NCBI GenBank assembly: GCA_016699615.1
Contig: CP064984.1
Span: 558,001-622,000, forward strand
Reading direction: 5' to 3'
Source of the DNA: Sphingobacteriales bacterium
GTDB lineage: Bacteria; Bacteroidota; Bacteroidia; Chitinophagales; JADIYW01
Length of the DNA: 64,000 bases
In this document: in pieces, positions 1 to 11,000 of the stretch
How the letters are laid out: each line of letters starts with the position of its first letter
How positions within the stretch are numbered: the stretch's first letter is position 1
Translations under genes and position numbers: made by a program
The notes under the pieces: generated by a model
The model's input: the letters and a program-made list of their open reading frames with translations, nothing else
Databases searched by the model: none
What the model was told of the DNA's origin: nothing

Positions 1-1804
1 TATCAATTCCTTTTTTTGATGTATAATAGGTCAATGCATATTCTTGATTACTAGAAATAACTTTTGCTCCTTTTACTATAATTTTATATTCACCAGCAAA
101 AATATTTTCCAATGTAATATGTTCTATGTTATTGAGTTTATCAATGCCTCTTGTTGCTAATTGATGGTAATTGTTTGGATTAAGTACCCATGGTAAAATG
201 GTGTCATTGTTTGGGTTAACTAGTTTTATATCTAAGTCATTTACCAATATTGTATCTTGAAATGGGAATGATGCCAAATCAGTCCAAGCTATTGTCAATG
301 CTAAATAATCTTGATGTTCTGGCACAGTGAATGTATGAACTTTTATCTCATTGTTTTGTATATTATCTATCACAAATCTGTTATCTGCAATATTTTGTAA
401 TGCCTTTCCTACGTCTGGTCTACCAAATCCTGAGGCATAATCAATTCCTTTGTAAAATAAATCTTGAGCAGTATTGCACAATGTAGCTTTTACCAAACTT
501 GATGGTGGTAATGAGCCAGTTTGTTGTTTATATTTTTGTTGTAAAATGCTTGCAATACCAGCAATTTGTGGTGCTGCAAAAGATGAACCATATACTGTAG
601 TAAATCCATTTCCTGGTGAAGTTGCAGAATATGCAAAACCTTTAGTAACTAATTCTGGCTTTAATCTTCCATCTGTAGTTGGTCCTCTTCCACTTGTTTC
701 TACTAATCTTTCATCTCTATAAAGATAGCCAACTGTAATTGTATTTTTTGCACCTTGAAAACCTATATCTGTTGAATAGAATGTATCATTTACTGCACAA
801 AAATGTGCTGTATTGCCTACAGCAACAACATGTACTACATCTTTGTAAGTATTAGCTATTTTATCAATTTCGCTAGCTTCTGGAATATATAAACCTGAAG
901 CACTTATACACTGTGTTTGACCAAAATTATAAGAATGGTTACTCACGTTGATTTGATAATCTTGAATTCCATTTCTTATTTCAGTAAGTATATCATTATC
1001 ATAATCCCAAGCGTAGATTGTAGCTTTAGAAGCTGCTGATTTCTGAAAATAATTGCCATTATTATTCATAGCTGCTGCGCCAGCAACATAAGTTGGGTGA
1101 TTGTAATATGGCGAAGTATTATACGCTTTATCAATATTGAATACTCTAGATTTTTCTAGATTGATATGTGGTGCAATAATGCCATCATCCCAAATACCAA
1201 TTTTCATATCTTCTCCATTTAGATTATATCCATAAGGTGATGGAAAATTTGCTTCGCTAAGTCTGTTCATGATATATGAATCATAGTATAGTATATTTTT
1301 TTGTTGGTACTCTTTTGAAATACTATATATAAATGGTAGTTCAGCGAGTTTGTCTAAATATTTTGTAGCAATTTGTACTTTAATAATATTTCTATCTATA
1401 TAATGTTCTGTGATGCTTGCTTCAAATTGTGTGAGTGTTTTTAGAAATTCATTATTGTCTATTAATTTAGAATAAATAATTTGAACTTGTTCTACGTTTT
1501 TACTTTTGTCTATATCTATTGCAATTTTTGAGTTTGGTATAATGTAATAATATGTTGAATTTGAATTAATTTTCTCATCTGGAATTGCGTATAGAAAATA
1601 ATTATTGCCTAAGTAATATTCTTCGTATGATTTATAGTCATTGGATTTTTGTGTGATGATATAATTTATATTTTCATGTTTATATGATGTGGTGCTTACT
1701 CTTTGTTGTGCATTAAAAATTGGAGCAAACTTTATACTTGCGTATAAGTCAAATTTATAGCATAAAAAGACAAACGCTATAAATAAAATATATTTAGATT
1801 TCAT
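1..1804 (-). CDS. Secreted subtilisin-family (S8) serine protease, KP-43-like, C-terminus cut by window edge
   Basis: The frame is open from the ATG at 1804 to the window edge, about 600 residues. It begins with a hydrophobic signal peptide (MKSKYILFIAFVFLCYKF), so the protein is exported. Residues about 20-195 are a non-catalytic N-terminal region. The catalytic triad is visible: Asp206 in IGIWDDG, His236 in HPTYVAG and a Ser near residue 406 in GSSFAAP. The His motif departs from the usual HGTHVAG but keeps the catalytic His. The last visible part, with LVNDLDIKLVNP, resembles the beta-rich C-terminal domain of KP-43-type subtilases. A T9SS sorting domain may follow outside the window. The family assignment is firm; substrate and C-terminal targeting are unknown. 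Confidence 0.9.
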   Translation of the reverse strand, partial: MKSKYILFIAFVFLCYKFDLYASIKFAPIFNAQQRVSTTSYKHENINYIITQKSNDYKSYEEYYLGNNYFLYAIPDEKINSNSTYYYIIPNSKIAIDIDKSKNVEQVQIIYSKLIDNNEFLKTLTQFEASITEHYIDRNIIKVQIATKYLDKLAELPFIYSISKEYQQKNILYYDSYIMNRLSEANFPSPYGYNLNGEDMKIGIWDDGIIAPHINLEKSRVFNIDKAYNTSPYYNHPTYVAGAAAMNNNGNYFQKSAASKATIYAWDYDNDILTEIRNGIQDYQINVSNHSYNFGQTQCISASGLYIPEASEIDKIANTYKDVVHVVAVGNTAHFCAVNDTFYSTDIGFQGAKNTITVGYLYRDERLVETSGRGPTTDGRLKPELVTKGFAYSATSPGNGFTTVYGSSFAAPQIAGIASILQQKYKQQTGSLPPSSLVKATLCNTAQDLFYKGIDYASGFGRPDVGKALQNIADNRFVIDNIQNNEIKVHTFTVPEHQDYLALTIAWTDLASFPFQDTILVNDLDIKLVNPNNDTILPWVLNPNNYHQLATRGIDKLNNIEHITLENIFAGEYKIIVKGAKVISSNQEYALTYYTSKKGID

Positions 1805-1887
1805 TGATATTAATTTAGCACACAATGCTGTATATTACATTGTTATACTAAAAGTAATAAGATTATTTTTAATTAGCAAATTGCAAA

Positions 1888-2097
1888 CTATCTTTCTATT
1901 GCTATTTTACTTCTAGCTGCAACAATTGAATTTACATTTGCGCTGTCTAATATCTCTATTCCTGCTAATAAATCATTATACGTTTGTCTTAATGTTGCAT
2001 TTTTGTTTAATGCTTCACGTATTTGTACATTTAGTGCTTCTTCTGTTTCTTGATAAATGTATTGTAATAAAATTTCAGGTGTAAAAAATTCTGTCAT
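1888..2097 (-). CDS. Small conserved protein, anti-sigma-like N-terminal motif
   Basis: A 69-residue soluble protein starting MTEFFTPEILLQYIYQETEE. The pattern of an N-terminal leucine/tyrosine-rich helix with Y-x-E-T, followed by an acidic helix and a run ending in LDSANVNSI, resembles short Bacteroidota proteins annotated as hypothetical or anti-sigma-like, but there is no zinc-binding HxxxCxxC motif. It lies between the S8 protease and the Tudor-like gene on the same strand, 83 bases upstream of the protease start, and may be cotranscribed with it. Function not recognised; the anti-sigma comparison is from memory of the N-terminal pattern and is weak. Confidence 0.6.
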   Translation of the reverse strand: MTEFFTPEILLQYIYQETEEALNVQIREALNKNATLRQTYNDLLAGIEILDSANVNSIVAARSKIAIER

Positions 2098-2149
2098 AAG
2101 CTATGCTTTTATTACTATAACGAATAAATTAAAAATTTATTGTATGTCA

Positions 2150-2683
2150 TTAATTTCCGCCTCCTGTGCCTCTAAAAAAGTCATCTTTAAATTTGAATAA
2201 TACATTAAAGGTTGTTAATGAACCATATATTCTTGTTATGTATTGTTGTAGTTCTACTTTTTCTGCATCTGTTAGTTTGCTTGCGTTTATTTTTTGTTCC
2301 ATTACTCTAAGTCTATCTCTTGTCATTACAATTTTATGAAAGAAGTCTTCAATAGGTAATTCTTTTGCTTGTAAATTTATATCAGCTGGTTGAATGATTA
2401 ATTTGCCACCATCAAATTTGTCTGCAATTTTACAATCTTCTAATGGTTCTGTTAATGGTAAAACTAATTTAGCAATTGCTTTTTCTATATCATCAAAAGA
2501 AATGCTGTTGGCATCTTTTTCAATTGTTTTTATGATTAGCATTCCATCAAATGATTTTGATATTTCTTTTTCTCCTTGTCCATAAAAATATATAATGTAA
2601 GTGTATTCATCTTCATTATCTATAATTACACCTTTGCCAAATGTTGGATGCTCAATCTTAGTACCTATATTAAAGTTTGTCAT
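2150..2683 (-). CDS. Conserved hypothetical protein with UvrD/PcrA C-terminal-like (Tudor-like) fold
   Basis: I place the start at the ATG at 2683 (MTNFNIGTKIEHPTFGKG) rather than 13 codons upstream at 2722, because the conserved HPTFGKGVI motif then lies at residues 11-19 and the upstream codons are low-complexity. HPTFGKG followed by an acidic turn and YIIYFYGQGEKEI is the small beta-barrel signature seen at the C-terminus of UvrD/PcrA helicases and in stand-alone Bacteroidota proteins. The remainder (residues ~60-177) is helical with no recognised domain and ends in FFRGTGGGN. It is probably a soluble cytoplasmic protein; nucleic-acid or RNA polymerase contact is inference from the fold only. 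Confidence 0.7.
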   Translation of the reverse strand: MTNFNIGTKIEHPTFGKGVIIDNEDEYTYIIYFYGQGEKEISKSFDGMLIIKTIEKDANSISFDDIEKAIAKLVLPLTEPLEDCKIADKFDGGKLIIQPADINLQAKELPIEDFFHKIVMTRDRLRVMEQKINASKLTDAEKVELQQYITRIYGSLTTFNVLFKFKDDFFRGTGGGN

Positions 2684-2737
2684 AAAAAAATATTTATTGC
2701 AAAAAAAAGAAAAAAAAATCAATTTGCTTGAAAAAAA

Positions 2738-3223
2738 TTAAATCATTTTTGGTATGATAAAAATTGATTGTGTTCCTTTTTTTATTTTTTCCCAGTTGTT
2801 TGTTTTAAATTCTACGCCAAATATAGCACATGTTGGAAATTTATCTACCACAACACCAGATAATTGTTCTATTAATAATGAAAGAACTGGCTCGTGACCA
2901 AACACAAATATCGTATTAAATTTATCATCAATAGTTTGTATGTACTTTATAATTTCTCTTTCGTCACCAAAGTATATTACTTTTGCTATGTCTATTTTAT
3001 TGGTATCATACGTTACAATATTGGCAATTTCTATAGCTGTGTGCAATGCTCTTGTTGCAGGAGAACTTATTATATAATCTGGTTTTATGTTATTTTCTGC
3101 AATATAGTTTCCAATTCTTACAACATCTGTTTTTCCTCTTTGTGCAAGTGGACGCACCAAGTCATTAAGCTCTGGAAATTCCCAACTTGATTTTGCATGT
3201 CTTATTAGATATATTTGTTTCAT
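2738..3223 (-). CDS. SixA-type histidine phosphatase (phosphoglycerate mutase superfamily)
   Basis: The ATG at 3223 gives MKQIYLIRHAKSSWEF, the standard start for this family; the longer frame upstream is not credible. Visible catalytic elements are the LIRHAKSS motif (Arg8, phospho-acceptor His9), Arg58 in SSPATRA and the second His110 in VFGHEPV. At 161 residues it matches SixA-like phosphohistidine phosphatases rather than phosphoglycerate mutases (~230). Family knowledge: SixA in E. coli removes phosphate from His in phosphotransfer proteins; the substrate here is unknown. It is divergent from the metallopeptidase gene at 3280, with 56 bases between them. Confidence 0.9.
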   Translation of the reverse strand: MKQIYLIRHAKSSWEFPELNDLVRPLAQRGKTDVVRIGNYIAENNIKPDYIISSPATRALHTAIEIANIVTYDTNKIDIAKVIYFGDEREIIKYIQTIDDKFNTIFVFGHEPVLSLLIEQLSGVVVDKFPTCAIFGVEFKTNNWEKIKKGTQSIFIIPKMI

Positions 3224-3227
3224 CGGC

Positions 3228-3258
3228 TTGCTAAAGTAGCATATATTTACTATTTTTA
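3228..3258 (+). promoter_or_regulatory. Candidate Bacteroidota-type promoter for the zinc metallopeptidase
   Basis: TTG at 3228-3230, then exactly 20 bases, then TATTTTTA at 3251-3258, one mismatch from the Bacteroidota -7 element TAnnTTTG with -33 TTG/TTTG. It sits in the 56-base divergent spacer and ends 21 bases before the GTG start at 3280. In DNA this AT-rich such matches arise by chance, so this is only a candidate. Confidence 0.3.
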
Positions 3259-3279
3259 TTTTACTAAAAATACAAAATC

Positions 3280-4113
3280 GTGGATTTAAATAATAGAGAA
3301 AGCGGAAATATTGAAGACCGAAGAGGTGGTAGAGGAAAAATGATAGCTGGTGGTGGCATTGGTACACTTATATTAGCTGTTGTAATTTACTTCTTAGGTG
3401 GCGACCCATCCCAAGTGATAAATGTGGCGCAACAACAAAGCAATACGCAACAATATGAAAACAACGAAGGACTGGATGATGAAGGTAAAAAATTTGTATC
3501 TGTTGTATTGGCAAGTACAGAAGATGTGTGGAATAGTGCATTTCAAAAAATGGGTGATGCTTATAAAGAACCAGCACTTGTATTATTTACAGAACAAACA
3601 CAATCTGGCTGTGGTGGTGCAAGCCATGCAACTGGACCATTTTATTGTCCTGCTGATAAAAAGATTTATTTAGATTTAAGTTTCTTTACAGAACTTAGTC
3701 AAAGACATGGTGTGCGTGGAGAATTTGCAAATGCATATGTAATTGCGCACGAAGTGGGACATCATGTGCAAGACTTGATGGGCATTACAACTAAGGTACA
3801 TCAGATGCAGCAACAAACAAACCAAAAAGAAGCAAATAGATTGAGTGTAATGCTAGAATTGCAAGCAGATTTTTTGGCTGGCTATTGGGCGCATTATGCA
3901 CAGAACTTAAAATTGAATAAAGAAGATATAGAATCTGCATTAATTGCAGCTAATGCAATTGGTGATGATAGACTACAAAAAAATGCTCAAGGCTATGTTG
4001 TGCCTGATGCATTTACACATGGTACATCGCAGCAAAGAATGTATTGGTTTATGAAAGGATATCAAAGTGGTGACTTAAATCAAAGCAATACATTTGAAGA
4101 TCCAAATCTATAA
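3280..4113 (+). CDS. Neutral zinc metallopeptidase, YpfJ/KPN_02809 family
   Basis: A 277-residue membrane-anchored metallopeptidase. The GTG start gives VDLNNRESGNIEDRRGG, matching the usual family opening (an Arg/Asn-rich segment with ...NVEDRRG). Residues 22-40 form one transmembrane helix followed by the conserved GGDPSQ. The zinc site is HEVGH at 157-161, followed by HVQDLMG, and a downstream ELQADFLAGYWAH motif provides the expected third region. Cys111 and Cys123 could form a disulfide if the domain is outside. The gene ends tail to tail with the minus-strand gene that stops at 4108; the two stop codons abut so the coding regions overlap by 6 bases. Physiological substrate unknown. Confidence 0.9.
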   Translation: MDLNNRESGNIEDRRGGRGKMIAGGGIGTLILAVVIYFLGGDPSQVINVAQQQSNTQQYENNEGLDDEGKKFVSVVLASTEDVWNSAFQKMGDAYKEPALVLFTEQTQSGCGGASHATGPFYCPADKKIYLDLSFFTELSQRHGVRGEFANAYVIAHEVGHHVQDLMGITTKVHQMQQQTNQKEANRLSVMLELQADFLAGYWAHYAQNLKLNKEDIESALIAANAIGDDRLQKNAQGYVVPDAFTHGTSQQRMYWFMKGYQSGDLNQSNTFEDPNL

Positions 4114-4977
4114 TTCGTTATCGATAGAAATCATAAACAATTCTGATTTTCCATTATCATTATCTGCTACTAAAATCAAATCTGTGCTGTGTTCGTTGTA
4201 ACTAAGTACGCAAACTGATTCTATTTTTTGTTTTGATAATGTAACATCAATTTCTTCTAAAATAATTGGATTAGTTAATACTATTTTATCTTGTAAAAAA
4301 ACAGAACTAGCATTGTGTATTATATATAATACTGAACCTACAATTTCTCCATCATCATAAGCATTATCTGTATCTTCTGCACTGGCTGTTAAATACATTA
4401 TATCATTTTCTGGAAAGTATGTTGCACCAGAAATTCCAAGTTGATAACCTTTAAAATTTTCAATTTCAATTGGTACAAATTTTAATGCTGTGTTTGCTAA
4501 ATCATTTGGATTAAAATCATCTAGGATTATTAATTTGTTTTGTTGTTTATTGTTGGCTCTATTAAAAAACAAAAATGAGTTATTAATTGTGGTAATACCT
4601 TCGATATTTAATTCTTGTATATCATTAGTTGCAATCATATTTTCGTATAGACTTTGCAGGCTTTTAATTGCTATCTGGTGTGTATCGATATCAAAAATAT
4701 ATAATAATGTACGTTGTGGTATTTTTGAGCCAGAACCAAAAATAAATAATTGATTATTTAGTATAGTGCAAGCCTCAAAATCTGGTTTATCTTTTTTTGG
4801 AATTCTATCACCATCAAAATCGAAAAGTTTTATTTGACTTGTGATATCTAATCCATTATTTAAGCATAGAATTTTATTGCTATCATCGCCAATAAGGTAA
4901 ATTACATTATGATGAAATTCTAATGCAGAACCAGATGAATAATCTATTGACTTATATTTTTTTAGTGTAATATTCAA
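4108..4977 (-). CDS. Conserved hypothetical protein, beta-propeller-like (DUF6929-like)
   Basis: A 289-residue protein without signal peptide (MNITLKKYKSIDYSSGSALE). It shows repeated short beta-strand units with GD/DN turns (YLIGDDSNKILCL, GDRIPKKDKPDFEAC, FGSGSKI, GISGATYFP, YLTASAEDT, ILVADNDNGKSE), consistent with a small beta-propeller. The wording GSGSKIPQR and ASAEDTDNAYDDG fits the Bacteroidota family I know as DUF6929, but I cannot confirm by search. Function unknown. It is convergent with the metallopeptidase gene and upstream (on its strand) of sprA's 3' end only by distance; no operon is evident. Confidence 0.75.
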   Translation of the reverse strand: MNITLKKYKSIDYSSGSALEFHHNVIYLIGDDSNKILCLNNGLDITSQIKLFDFDGDRIPKKDKPDFEACTILNNQLFIFGSGSKIPQRTLLYIFDIDTHQIAIKSLQSLYENMIATNDIQELNIEGITTINNSFLFFNRANNKQQNKLIILDDFNPNDLANTALKFVPIEIENFKGYQLGISGATYFPENDIMYLTASAEDTDNAYDDGEIVGSVLYIIHNASSVFLQDKIVLTNPIILEEIDVTLSKQKIESVCVLSYNEHSTDLILVADNDNGKSELFMISIDNEL

Positions 4978-5019
4978 TTATTAATTAGTTTTATATTATA
5001 ATTTAAAATATATTTTAAA

Positions 5020-8000
5020 TTATGGTGTTAGTGAGAACCTAAATGTGATTCCTCCACGGTGTGTGCGTGTTGGATAAGAAGAAAGTGTAGCTGGTAATAT
5101 TTTTCTAAAATCATAGAATAACCTAACATTCAGCTTACTATTAATTACATAATCTATAGTTGCTGCTAATGATAATGTTTTTTGTCCACGCACTGGTTCT
5201 GCAATGTTTTGGTCTAATCTATAATTTACAGTTTTATCACTTCTTATAGAAAAATCTGCTCTTAGGTTGATGTCATTATCTAATGTAATTTTCTTTCCTT
5301 TTATCTTAAATGGTATTTTGAATTTTGCAAGTTTATAACCTAATGCAGCTGAAATTTCTGTTGTTCTTGTTTCACTCAATCTATAGTCCAACATACTTAA
5401 ACTTAATGTTCTAGATTTTTTGAAATCAAAATTTGTAATCAAAGAGTTTTTCCATGTAATATCTACTCCAATTAGTGGCGACAATTGTTCTTGTATAGCT
5501 ACTTGTGGTATTACATACAATGAATAATAGTTGCCTGATAATGTATCTAACTGTTGTGGTACATAATATAAATCTTCATTTACATAGCCTGGTGTATTAA
5601 TAAAATTTAAGTTAGTAACATATGAGCCAATATTGAATGTAGAGTTGTAGCCGTGATTGATATTGAATGTGGTAAATAATTTTTGTCCCCATTTTGTTTT
5701 TGAGAAACCATTATAAGTCAATTTCCAGTTTGGCAATGGCAACATTCTAAGTGGATTTAATTTTACTTTTGATGGGTCTTTTCCTGTGTATGCTGCAATC
5801 AATGATGGTAATAAAACATCTTGTGAAAATGGTCCGTAACCTTCTTTAAAATTAGGTAGTTGAATACTGTCATTAACATAAATTCCTGTTGAATTTGGGT
5901 TTAGGCTTCCGAATTCTTGTGAGTATGATTCTCTGTATTTTTCAAAAGTTCTAAATGCATTTGAGAAATTGTTCGCATCTACTTTATCAAATATTGTTTT
6001 AAGCATTAAGAATGAAATTGAATAATTTCCAGATACTTGTGGTGTTAGGTGCATATAATCTCCATCTGCTGTTATCTTTTTAAAGAATTCTGAATAGTTT
6101 TCGCTTTGTGATTTTTGCATGCTAATATCTATTCTTAAATCTCTAAATGGTTCTAATGATAATCTGAAATTGAATGTAGTTTGTTTGGTTTGGATGAATT
6201 GGTAATTTAGTGTAGTATCTTGAGACATCCAACCTTTTTGTGCTATTGAGTTTAACCAATTAGTATCTTTTTGTGCGCCAAATAAGAATGCTCCACCTGG
6301 TGCACGCTGTGAGAAATTTTGACCAAATAATAATGGTTCTGGCGTTAAGCCAGGTAGTACTGTTGAGAAACTTCTTTCATATCCTATAGATGCTCTTTGT
6401 AACATCATTAATGGTCGTATGGCAATATCAAGTTTTGGATTTGCTGGTAAGTTTAAGTTTTTCTTAGCTGTTTTTAATGTTCTTAATTGATTTTTAATTC
6501 TTTTTCTGTAAAATCAATCCTTTTATTTCATCTTTTGTGAAGCTTGTATCTTTTTCTGCCTCCTCAATTTCTAATATTTTCTTCTCTATTTCTGCTTCTT
6601 TATTTTTTATTTTGTCTTCAGCACTTTCTAGTTGTTTGTTGTACACATCCATTGCCTTGGTGTAATCTTCCTTAGTTTTCTTTGGTTGGGCATTATTGTA
6701 AGGTTTTAAGAACTTGGCTTTGTTGTATATATTTTTAAAATTAATATCTGCATTAATTTGATAGTTCATTGTGTTTTGTGCATTATTTCCTAAGCTCTTC
6801 AATGCTAATGAAGATGCTGTCCATGTGTAAGTACTAGAATATCTTGTGCGCACAGTCATCCAATCTAAGAATGGAATGTGTTGCAATGGCAAGTTATAGC
6901 TTACATTAAAGTTGTGTGTATAATTTGTTGGTCTACCAAATTTCAAGAAATTTTTCCATAAAGTATCTTTCTTAGCTTTTGTGTCTAATGCTCCATATGG
7001 TTCATCAATTCTAGCATGGTTATTTGCAGTAAAATCTACGTTGATAGAACGTGTAAGATTGTATTTAACACTCCAAATTCTGTCCCAAGTAAAGAATTTA
7101 AAATAAGTAGGTGAGATAACCAAACCATCATCGCCAATATCACGTACTTTAGTACGATTGTATTGTCTATTCAAATCTGTTCTAAATGATAGAGAATTTG
7201 GCTTAAGACTTAAGTTAAATTCTTTTACAAATTTCAGATATTTATTATTGTTTTTTATTGATTTAAAAGGTTGCCAATACACTTGTTTTGGTGCAAATGT
7301 ATAACTCAATGCGCCTGTATGTTTTGTTGTTTTATCGCTTTCAATAATTGGATTTCTTTTTTCTAATTCTGAATAGGCGTAGGTAAAAGCAAAGTTCTCA
7401 ATATCATAAACTCTTGCTTGTTTTTCTGTATTTGTTCTAACTTTTTGAAGATTTGTAACATTTATACTTTTTATGGTTGTTACATCTTGTATAATATTTT
7501 TTATTGAATCGATTTTTTCTTTTTTCTCTGTTTTACTTAAATCACTGTCTGCTTTAATTTCATCAAATTTAGTTTTTGTTTTTACATCAAACTCATATGG
7601 ATCATATTGTGGTGTACTTACTGCTTGTGAAAATTGTGCATATACTGGAATTTTAAGTCCTACTTTTTCTGGTAATAAATTGCCTAATTGTAAGTTTGCT
7701 GTTGCATCTATTTGATAAAAATTATCTCTAAATCTTTGGTCTACTCTTTGCTCCAAATCGCCATACCCAATTGTATGCATATTTCCAGAAAGTGTAATAT
7801 TACCAAGATTTCCTAATTGTACATCTACCCTACCCAAAGCTGCCCATGCTTGTGTTTCATCCAAACCACTTAGTCGCAATTCATTGACCCAAACTTCTGC
7901 ACATTTTGGATTTCCATCATCTGTTTGGTCATTTATGCCTGCTATTCTTTTTGGATTTCTTACACCAATCATAATCAAAGCTGCATTACCTAAATCTGGA

Positions 8001-11000
8001 TTTCCAATTACCGAAATTGTACCTTGTGAAGTTTTGTATTGATATGGATAAATGTTTGATGCATTGCTAATATTACGCAACTTTTTTACATGTGTTAATG
8101 AATCAATAGCAACATTCAATACATTTGAATCTGGCCAAATTATTCTTTTATCTGATTCGCTTTCTACATTATAATTTCCTGGTGGTGTTACTTTTAATGG
8201 AATTTCATATTCGTAATAGTTTTCTGTAAAATCTGCTCCAATACGCATGAATAAAGAAATATCATTATCTTCTATTGGATAACTATCGCCTTCGCCACCA
8301 ACAAAATTTTCTGCATGGGCAAACATTTTTATTCTTTTATAATTTCTGATATCTAAGTCAGTTACTTTATAAATTGCTCTTGCATCACCATCTTCTAATC
8401 TACAAACTTGCATACTCATAGATTGTTCATTAATCAATACATTGTTGTTTGATGTTGCACTTATATTTTGTTCACGTGTAACGCCTGGTGGCAATGCATA
8501 TGGTATTGGCTGTCTTGTTGTATTTTCTTCAACATTTACATTTAATACATTAAATACTGTATTGTTATTATTGTCATTTGGTAGTTCCTCGCCTGGTTCA
8601 TCTAATGATAATTGATATCTTCTCCATTGATTTCTGATTAATGACATTTGAGCAAATCTAAGTGTAACTGGTTGCTCAAAGTCTGTAAGTATCATTCTTA
8701 AAAAACGTATAGATCTAAAGTCTGCAATATTACCCACACGCTCTTCAAAATCTGCAATTGGTAATTTTATTTGATACCAAGTAAATGTTTGACTCACACC
8801 ATCAACTACGATTGTTTTTTCAACTTTGTCTGTAATGAATGGTGATGTATTAATAAAATTATCATCAAAAGCAATTCTATATTGATAATATTCTTCATTT
8901 TCGTTTAGAGTATTATCATTATTTAAGTCTTCATTGTCTGGTGTACTGCTTGAGTTGCCATTTACACTACTGTTTCCTGCATTATTTGATGAGTTTCCTT
9001 GTGTACCACTAAAGTTCTTATATCGTGTAATAACATCAACATCTGGTGAAAATCTGTCATCTCTTGGGAAAATATAATTATCTGAAGATGGGTCGCTTTG
9101 TAGTTCTTGTAAAGCATTTGCATCTCCAACTACAGATTGTGCATTAATTAAAAATTGCTCGTAGAATGTTCTTTCTGTTTCATCATTTAAACCATCCAAT
9201 CCAACGTCTTGATTTTTTATTACATCTGGATCAGCATCAAAGAAATTTGTAATTGCATTTGGTATTGTTGGTGTTAAACCCCAAGTTGAAGTTTCAACTG
9301 TCGTTCCACCATTAGGACGTGGCAATCCATTTTCATATTGTTTTCTTGAATCTTTTAATATATCTTCTGATATATTTCCTAGTTGGATATATAAATTTCC
9401 ACTTTTATTTGCACCTGCATTTACAAATGGGTCAAGTACCCAAAGTTGTATGTATTCAATATTTGCTGCTTCAAAATCACTTGTTTCTATCGTACGCATG
9501 ATACCTGACCAACGTGTTTCTGGATTATTTAATAATCCATTTGGTGCTGTACCTTTTGAGAATGCTGTAGGCGATGTTTCGAAATTATAAGGTCCACGTT
9601 CTGAAGGAAAATATGATAAATCTAATGTTGCTAATGCTGGATTAATGAAATTTGGGTCTTGTCTATTTAAAAATACTTCTTGTTGAAAAAATTGTCTTGT
9701 ATATAGATTAGTCTTGGTGATATTTGTTTGATTATCACTTAATGGATTACCACTTCCACTTGAATAAAAAATTGGATCGATGGTGTACCATGCTAATTTT
9801 GCTCTATTAAAACCATATGGAAGACTATCGCTAAATTTTGCTTCTGGAAATTTTTCTTGTCCAAAAATATTTCTCATGCCACGTGGTGCTGATGCTAATT
9901 TCCATGTAAGGTAACTTCCTTTGATATCGTATGTTGTACTTGCTGCTTCAAAATCGTCTATATAAACAGTACCTTGATCATCCAAATTAATTGCACTATT
10001 GTGTCCTGGCATAAAATAAGCTGCTTCTGCTTGTGCTGTTATCCTAGATGGTGCTGATAAGTCTTGTGCTGTTACTTTATTAAAAATTTTAGTTAGCATT
10101 TTGGATTGACCTTGGTAATTCAAATCCATCCCAAATACATTATTTTTTATTGGGTCGCTTCCAAAATCTACTTTTTGTGTAAATGGTTTTTCAGATAGAC
10201 GCATATGTGTGAATCCTAATGTTAGGTTTTTATTCACGGCATAATCTAATCTTGTTCCAAATAGAGATTTATTTACAACACCAAATAATAAGTTATTCTC
10301 AAAACTAATATCTATTGGTACACCAGAGCTAAGAATGCCTTGATTAATGATACTTACTTCACCAATGCTATAATTTACTGTATAGTCTGTATTTTCTGTA
10401 AGTACAGTACCTCCAGAACGTACAACAACTGAACCTTGTGGTAATTGGAATGCGTTGGGCAATCTGAATACAGAGTTGTCTGTTCCTCTATAGGTACCAC
10501 GCATTATATATCTATTGAATTCAGGATATTGTTGTGCCCCTACTTTTGTTGTATCATACAATAAGTTGTATGCATATTTTGCTGATATTGCTGGGTTGTT
10601 GATGGCTTTTTCTAAGTAATGTCCAAATGGTTCTAAGACAGGAAATATGATTCTACCATTTTGTGGATTGATAGTTACGTTTGGAATAAAATCAAATTGT
10701 CCATCATTTTGTGGATCGTTTTGATTATTTAAATTATCTAATTGTAATACTTTTAATAGTTGTTTACCTGTAATGTCTCCACCATCTGGAAGATATCTTT
10801 TGTAACCACCACCTGGATCTCTGTAATAAATATCTAATACGAATTGCTCTTTATTTACATTGTATGCATTTAATGAGTATATATTTTTCATCATCAAATC
10901 CCAAATTGGATTTTTTACTCTGATTGATGTTGCTTTTAGCATTTTAAGTGCTAATATTCTTTCTTTTGCTCTAGTTGTATCTGCTAATGGTGGCAAATCA

